64,000 nucleotides of DNA from Liolophura sinensis (taxonomy: Eukaryota > Mollusca > Polyplacophora > Chitonida > Chitonidae): positions 59,625,249 to 59,689,248 of the forward strand of contig NC_088295.1 in assembly GCF_032854445.1 (NCBI RefSeq), written 5' to 3'. Each line of letters opens with the position of its first letter. Within the stretch, counting starts at the first letter, position 1. This document shows, one piece after another, positions 57,385 through 64,000 of this stretch. Below the pieces are notes generated by a model that was not told the DNA's origin, did no database searches, and worked only from the letters and a program-made list of their open reading frames with translations. The translations under genes and the position numbers were made by a program.

Positions 57385-60300
57385 TCACGTGGTCCTCCAC
57401 GCACAGCTTAATATCTTCTTAAAGGCCTGACGGAATTCCTTGCTGCTGAAATTATACAGGAAGGGATTGATCGTGGAGTTCAAGTAGGTCATCCAAAACG
57501 TTATTGTGTAAACGGTGTTGGGCACCTTCTCCGGCGCGATCGAGCTGACATCGAAAACAATGTGAAACGGAAGCCAACACATGACATAGCCAACTATTAT
57601 ATAGGTCAAGGTAACGAAGACTTTACGTTCCTTGTTAATCCCAGAGGAATTTTCTGATGACTGCGCCTTTGCGCTGCTTTGTCCGTTTCCGCTCTTCGGC
57701 GGTTGCAGTAGGTTGTTGGATTTAGTATCTGACGCTACAACCGACAACGACGTCGCTGCCACCACCGAGTCTTCTACACCGCTCACGCTTGGACTGGCCG
57801 ATATGTTTTTGTTGCGCGGGATGACAGGGTTGACTTGGCGTTTGCGCATGAACAGCAGAACCCGGATGTAGCAAAACATAAGGAGGAGAAAGGCTCCGTG
57901 ATGACCGACGGCGGCGATAACGATGACGAACTCTCTGTTCAGGGACGGTTCCCAAATACAAACTTCCGGTTGGCTGTTTTGTATCCGGTCCAGCACACAG
58001 GGCGGGAGCCATAGAATCACCATGAACAACCTGAAAGTAGAAAATCAGGACACATTTTGAAAAATCATAAGGAGCATCTGCTATTATATTTAGTTTTAAC
58101 TTTAGTGTTAAGAAATAATTTATTTATTTGACTTGATTGTTGCAGAACGCCTTACTGAGTTTTATGCCTGGAGGAACTTGGAAAGTCCGAGGTAAATCAT
58201 CGATCTTTGACAAGATACTGAAGAACTGTCCCACGTGTGACCTACAAATAGGTCCGAACGCATAACGTCGTGGTCAAAGTCAAGTGGACATGAAATTTAA
58301 ACCGAAATTTGACACACTAATCAAAATGTTTCATTATCGCTCGCAAAATTTTGCTCATTTATGCCAGGAAATGAGTGCAACGGTAAATATATCTTCATTT
58401 ATTAACTTTTTGAGTAAGATCTGCGGTCACTACACAGTAAAGATAAGTGCCTTCAGCATGACATTGTAGTGAGGCAGCATATTATACATGTCAGCGTTGA
58501 GACCGATCTTATCCAAGAAGATTCCTGCGCGATATCATCAAAATTATGTTAAACGCCAAATTACCCTCAACCTCCACGGCAAAGAACAGAAAACATCGCA
58601 CAAGCATGGAAAGACACAAGACATATTATCTCCCATAGAGCAGGATCGAAGCTTTTACTTTGTATGGTGTATGGTAGATTTGGCTGTTATTTTATAGCTC
58701 TCGTCCAGTGCATGGCTACGGCTAACGTTCGCTTATACATGTATATATATATATATATACTATGAACTTCGAGCGACAGTGAATAAGACACTCTTATAAG
58801 CTTCATTACCGCAGGAAATGGAGGTGATGAATTCGCAAGATAAAGCCTCATTAAAAGCCAACAGTCTACGTTTTAATTTGATACTTCGCCAGCCGAGGAA
58901 AGACCAATAATAGCAACGCTCTTAGTTTCCGGAGACTGTAGTTGAGTTGCATTCATCCACATGGATGGATGTAGATTTGAAATCTTTGGACGCATTTGTC
59001 ACTGCAGATTGCACTGTTTTCACATGCGAGTGAGTGCAGTACGAATACATTACAATTTTTTTAGCTGATAAAACTGGTGTCCAGTACTTATGTAAGTTTT
59101 TTCTATTTAGGTCCAGAGACTTGAAAATAGCTGAAAATATACATTTTTTTTAGTTTTATACTTAATTACATCCTAAACACACATATATTCGCCTGGTAAG
59201 TTTATCATTATATTCGTGCTATCATATTAAGTTCTGTGAAGGACTATGTATTAGGGAGACATTCATCTGTTGGATCCACTGATTAGCTTCCGGTAATAGA
59301 GAATAAAGGTAACTCCGAAGAATGTCAAGGCTTTCATTGTGGTTGATCTATATTTCCACAAACATTTATGGCAAAGTCAGGAAATACAGAACATAATTCA
59401 GGCAAAAAGACATCACTTTATAGGCTAACAAGAACAAGCTAAATGAGTCCACAGCAGCTAAACCAGAAATGAAACAATGAAAAGAAAACCAAGTAAACAG
59501 AAAGATGAAAAGGAGGGCAAGGGTTAGTTGAACAAAGCCAGTTCCTTGCTTGCTTTTGTGTGATTTGTCGTGATTCAGGCTGCTGGATATCGTCTAATGA
59601 GCAAGGCCTCTGTGAACAATAGCTCATTCTAGACGTTGCTGGACTCTACAGGTTTGCAGTATTGTAACAGGAAATAATGAACATTTTAAAAGCTTTCAAC
59701 CGAAAATATTATCTTATATAGAATCTACAGGAGATTCTGTTTTAGTATATCCTTCCATTGTCCCAATTCTAGCGAACATGAGTGACTGACAACCTCCCTA
59801 ACTCTGGAATCATTAAATTCAATGCTAGATATGTCGACGACTCGCTCGTGTTGGCCAAACTTTGTGACTCCAGCCTGATTCTAAAAAAACTGAACTCTTT
59901 CCACCCACAATTGAATTTTACCCACAAAGCTTTTACAGGCCAAAAGGACTGTTCATTTCCTTGACTTAAATATAAATGGATGAAATATATGAGTGTACAG
60001 GAAAAGTACATAAACTGGACTGCACACCCATGCTGACAGGTTTCAACTGAAAAATAATCTAGCCTGCGGGCTGCATCCTTCAATAAGACCCGTGGAATAA
60101 CAAGGAGAGGCCTATTGACTACAAAGGTTTTATCGTTTATCAGTTCCCCTGTACAGGTTGTGATGCTCAGTATATATAAGAAAAACAGAAGAGTGCCTCA
60201 TTGAAAGATACAGAAAGCATGCCACTAGCTCCATATCCACTTATGTGAAAGCTTTTAATATTGTAAAGATCTTGTACACTTGTCCAATACGTTGAACAGG

Positions 60301-62682
60301 GAGTCTCCCAGTCCACATCATTATTTCCTGTTACAAAACTACAAACCTGTGGACTCTAGCAAAAGGTGCAATGAGCTATTGTTCAAAGAGGCCTTGATCA
60401 TTAGACGACACTCCTCCAGCCTGAATCACGAAACAACAGCCAGGAAGGAACCGACTTTGTTCAGATATCCCACGCCCTCCTTTTGCGCCTTTCTGTTCAC
60501 TTCGTTTTCTTTAATGGTTTAGCTGCTGTAAACGCTGTCAACTTGTTCTAGTTAGCCTATACAGTGATTGTTGTCTGAATTATGCCCTGTATTTCCTAAC
60601 AATGGCATAAATCACAATAAAAAAAGACTCTCTTCGGATTACCTTTATTTTCTATTGCCTGAGATATGTATAGCTTACTAGGCCTTGGTTTCCTGATCGC
60701 ATGTACTTGTCTTTGTATCATTCGTTTGTTGAAGAAAGTGGGCACTGTTCGTGAGCCATTCTCCATAAATCAATAAATCATTAAATTAAAATTGACGCAA
60801 CGAGCCACGATAGGGCTAAAATCATTGAATGGTTATTACTTAATTAATTCATTCATTTTTCAACAGATATAGGGTCATCGCTTGCTTGAACAGCTAATGG
60901 GCTGACTTGCAGGCCCTATTGTAACAGAGACCGCGAATTAGAATCAAAATTTCTCTCTGCTTTGATTGCGACTTTAAATCAGGAGGTTCTACAGGTACCC
61001 GATGAAGTGCTGTGATTTCCTCCTGGTACTCCGGTTTCCTCTCGGTAGTCCGGTTTCCTCCATAATCCTGACTTGAGTCAAGAAAGATTTTTACGTATTC
61101 AACGTTGAACAGCAATCAAATCAACTCCACACAATCTATGCTACCCACGGCTTTCACTGTACTGAATGGGTTGTAAGCTATGCCCGACTGACCAGAAAGA
61201 TCCAAGGCCAGAGCCAACCATGTACCACAAACATATATACTCTCGCGTCGTATGTATAGTTGTGAACCTTGCGGTACTCCGCAACGGTCACACGATATTG
61301 TTCGGCTACTGCAGAGGTGCCGATTCCGTTCCCCAGTGTATAGCCTACCGACGTAAGGTACTGCTTACCTTCCTGTTCAGTAGCATAATAACTACTCAGT
61401 ACCATGCGGTGATAGTTTGACTCCTGCGTCGACTGTCATCTTTATATGTAGGGAAACGGGACTTTGATAATATAGGGAAAACCATCACAATTTCCCGGGA
61501 TGATGTCAATCCTCCTGACCTAAAGTCATAATCGTCAAGTCGACTAATGGCTCCATGAATCCAAGATTTTGGTTTTAATTCAAAGAGTCTGTAAGGTATT
61601 TCATGGCGAGGTAATTTGTACACCTCACCCACTTCCTAAAAACCCTGGCACAGGTATCCTATATATGAAGAGCTGTGGCGTGCGGCACAAAATCATTTCT
61701 GACCGCCTGCTGATGGGATCTTGCTCGTCTTGGAAATGCCTTGTTATAAGAAGAAAGTTAAGGTTGTACTTTATATGTGCAATAGCCCTAAAGCCTAATT
61801 ATGTCATCGATTCTTTGTCGCAAGATATTCTTGGTAAAATGCCCTCGAGTTTCTTGCATCCATTAAACTGACCTGAAGTCAAAACTTCTTGAACATTGAA
61901 CAAAATTTGATTTCATATTTCACTTATACGACGGCGACCAGCTTTATGGTGTGTGAAAACCGGGCACAGCCCGGGGGAAACCCACGACCATCCGCAGGTT
62001 GCTGGGAGATCTTCCCACGTACGGCCGGAGAGGAAGCCAGCATGAGCTGGACTTGAACTCACAGCGACCGCATTGGTGAGAGACTCCTGGGTCATTACGC
62101 TGCGCTAGCGCGCTAACCAACTGATACACGGAGGCCCCCATTGAACAAAAGAACAATCGAATAGGTGTATATCGATAAATGTGACAGAGAACGGGAATAA
62201 ACTCACCATATAACAGCGATGATTATAAGGCACTTTTTGCGGGTGTGGTGAGTCCGGTAATGAAGACTCCATGTCACAGACCAGAAACGGTCCAGAGAGA
62301 TAGCGATGAGGGTGAACACGGACGCGAATGTCATGCCGTAGTCACAAAAGATCCAGATGGCACACATGATCTCCCCGAACGGCCAGTACCCCAGGGTGAC
62401 GTCCAGCGTGTAAAACGACATGGCCGTAACCGCTACAGCGATGTCCGTCACCGCCAGGTTGATGATGTAATAATTGAACAGGGTCTGCAAGCGCTTCTCT
62501 ACCTTGATTGCCAACAGCACCAAAACATTGCCAAAGATTGTGACGAACACTATGATGTAGAAAACAACACATATGATAATTTTGTCCGTTGTCAGTGGTT
62601 CTCGCGTTGTTACTGTGTTGTTTTCGGAGCTCTGAGAGGAGTTGGACATTCCCCCTAAAAGACCACCTGTTGAATTGGACAT
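57385..62682 (-). CDS. Muscarinic-like amine GPCR, two coding exons
   Basis: Exon 1 is 62682-62207 and exon 2 is 58030-57385, joined by GTGAGT and CTTTCAG with matching phase (a split Trp codon). The product is 373 residues, a class A rhodopsin-like receptor with seven membrane segments. Seen: glycosylation sites near residues 3, 14 and 22; Asn52 (TM1); LAVTD with Asp80 (TM2); Cys107-Cys183 pair; Asp114-Tyr115 in TM3 as in amine receptors; DRF instead of DRY at 131-133; Trp159 (TM4); CWLP 310-313 (TM6); NSTINPFLY 343-351 (TM7). The Asp-Tyr pair, the VILWLPP stretch after TM4 Trp and NSTINP are closest to muscarinic acetylcholine receptors; histamine or orphan amine receptors remain possible. 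The third loop is short (~75 residues, Ser-rich), so Gq versus Gi coupling cannot be read. Confidence 0.92.
58117..58262 (-). repeat. SINE family 1, decayed
   Basis: Recognisable by the TTTATTTATTTGACTTGATT tail and a late CCCACGTGTGACC block; the rest is heavily diverged. Confidence 0.45.
58270..59340. other. Amine receptor intron, no recognised content
   Basis: AT-rich with a short TA run near 58745-58760. No gene or repeat family recognised. Confidence 0.45.
59355..60620 (+). mobile_element. Decayed Penelope-like retroelement with inverted flanks
   Basis: Within the amine receptor intron. A + strand piece reads SGIIKFNARYVDDSLVLAK, with the YVDD catalytic motif of reverse transcriptase, then LNSFHPQLNFT, typical of Penelope-like elements. 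About 200 bases on, in other frames, a YI-x-KTEECLIERYRKHA stretch resembles a GIY-YIG endonuclease domain. The end reads ELLFKEALIIRRHSSSLN, the usual C-terminal tail. Frameshifts and stops show it is inactive. The last ~280 bases (60320-60620) recur inverted at 59355-59700, on the other side of the RT piece. Confidence 0.75.
60630..61905. other. Amine receptor intron, unremarkable
   Basis: A partial SINE-like stretch near 60990-61115 (CGGTTTCCTC, CAATCAAATC). Overlapping - strand ORFs of 75-78 codons at 61178-61632 show no family features. Confidence 0.4.
61906..62139 (-). repeat. SINE family 1 with 11-base target duplication
   Basis: ATTGAACAAAA at 61895-61905 is repeated at 62140-62150. 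The copy has lost the segment between tail and GAATATTTCAC but keeps the head to GGAGGCCCCC. It lies just inside the receptor intron, ~70 bases from the exon 1 donor. Confidence 0.9.
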
Positions 62683-62689
62683 CCTTCCT

Positions 62690-64000
62690 TAGACACAGAA
62701 TTGACCAAGGTTGTTGCGTAATATGCTCAGTTCCAAAAGATTTCGGCGCACGTAAGCGAACTGGACTTCAGTGCGTGAGTTAATTTTCTTTGGAACTCAG
62801 TGACGCGTAAAGGTGTTGTATGTTCCTTTTATCCATAGCATAGGAGTATCGTGATGCGGACGAAGTGTTGTCTGCATCCTTCAATCGTCCGTCCGCTACC
62901 GTTCTGTCATCCTGAGCATTTGCCTAGGGTAATTATTAAAGGCACGGAAATCAATATCTTCCACAAAAACGCCTCTGTGCCTTGTCTCTGCCTAAATGCA
63001 GATACATGTCAATTTGAGTATTTAGTGGCGTTGATGCGATTGGTTGTATAACGGGCATCTTTATTGGTCCGTCATCCTCTAAGGCCAACCAACACTATCT
63101 AAAATTACAAGGACGACATTTACTCTAAGCAAATGTAAACACACGTAAAGAAAAAGATGTCTTCCACCTACCCCGTTAACATTATTGTCGCCATTTATTT
63201 ATTTATTTTATTCTTTTATCCGTAACCTTTTAAGAAACCTCTGCATGCATGTGGTTTGAAATGGAACTTTTGAACTACTAGAAATTTAATAAAGCGAGAT
63301 CACGTTTGTCACACGTCGACATTTATCGTCTAAGAAGAACATCGGTATTTATTTATTAATTTATTTCATTGGTGTGTTACCCCGCACTCAAGAATATTTC
63401 ACTTATACGACGGCGGCCAGCGGGAACATCATTAGCGTATATATTTTAATACCATTTTGTCACATGTAAGAAGGTAGGTTCTGTGATATTTTGTTAAGGG
63501 AAATGGGTCTAAAACCATTAACAAAACGAAATAAAGTGCATGGATTAAAAAAAACAAAATGACCTAGGCGTATTTGAAAAGAGGGGTCCAGCGTTATGGC
63601 GCCAAAATTCATTGTGGTTCCAGGAAGCAAACGAAATGAAGTTCAGAGCCATCCTCATGATGTGGTGGAGAAAATGGACATTTTTAATTGTCGTTATTTT
63701 CACTGGTGACAGTAACAACTGCGTGACGCGTTCGACAAACATATAGTTTTCTATTTATTTGATGGGGGTTTATCGAAAATACTTAGCTGTGAAAGCACGT
63801 TATTCTCAGAGGCATACTGTGAACTTATAAGGAGTCTAACGCTACAACCTAATGGAACGCAAAACCCGCATGAACTATACGCACGCCGAAATGAGATGTG
63901 TCCATCCTTTGATGTTGTCTATATATTGTATTCATGCATAAATCAGGATTCTTCTGGTGGACAAAGCATCCCCGCATAGCCAGGTCCCTTGGCATTGGTT
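62690..64000. other. Upstream of the amine receptor, no further gene seen
   Basis: Probably the 5' UTR and promoter of the receptor; no clear TATA box was identified. A SINE family 1 tail fragment (-) lies at about 63344-63425. Confidence 0.45.

Overview
The window looks like nuclear DNA of a lophotrochozoan animal, most likely a mollusc; this rests on gene style and repeats, not on a match. It is AT-rich, its genes are spliced with GT-AG introns, there are no operons, and dozens of tRNA-derived SINE copies, small inverted-repeat transposons and minisatellites fill the space between genes. The species cannot be named from the sequence alone.

Left third (1-26.5 kb): a cluster of nanos genes, the conserved germline RNA-binding repressors with two CCHC zinc knuckles. 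Three copies are intact in reading frame on the + strand (8193-8798, 17810-18418, 25134-25751), one is intact on the - strand (20902-21510), and one is a frameshifted pseudogene (2643-3254). The first ~1.1 kb is an inverted copy of a nanos 5' flank, so another copy probably lies just left of the window on the - strand. The copies form two subtypes, A (pseudogene, 8193, 20902) and B (17810, 25134). They have unrelated N-terminal halves and nearly identical zinc fingers. Type A genes share a TATA-containing promoter module; type B genes share their own upstream block and an intron one base after the stop codon. A small two-exon gene for an acidic protein of unknown function (11385-12325, - strand) sits inside the cluster.

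Middle (27.8-44.5 kb): one eleven-exon gene on the - strand encodes an ionotropic glutamate receptor-like channel. All splice phases agree and give 643 residues, including S1, M1, pore loop, M3, S2 and M4. It has a lysine at the Q/R-site position and a shortened N-terminal domain. Its ninth intron contains a 48/51-bp minisatellite that is open in the same frame as exon 9. A mariner-type miniature transposon with a remnant helix-turn-helix ORF lies just downstream.

Right third (44.5-64 kb): mostly SINEs, a 1.5-kb 37-bp satellite (47.5-49.0 kb) and other short repeats. It also holds a two-exon muscarinic-like amine GPCR on the - strand (exons 62207-62682 and 57385-58030, 373 residues). The GPCR intron contains a decayed Penelope-like retroelement flanked by inverted repeats. 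Long stretches in this third show no convincing gene.
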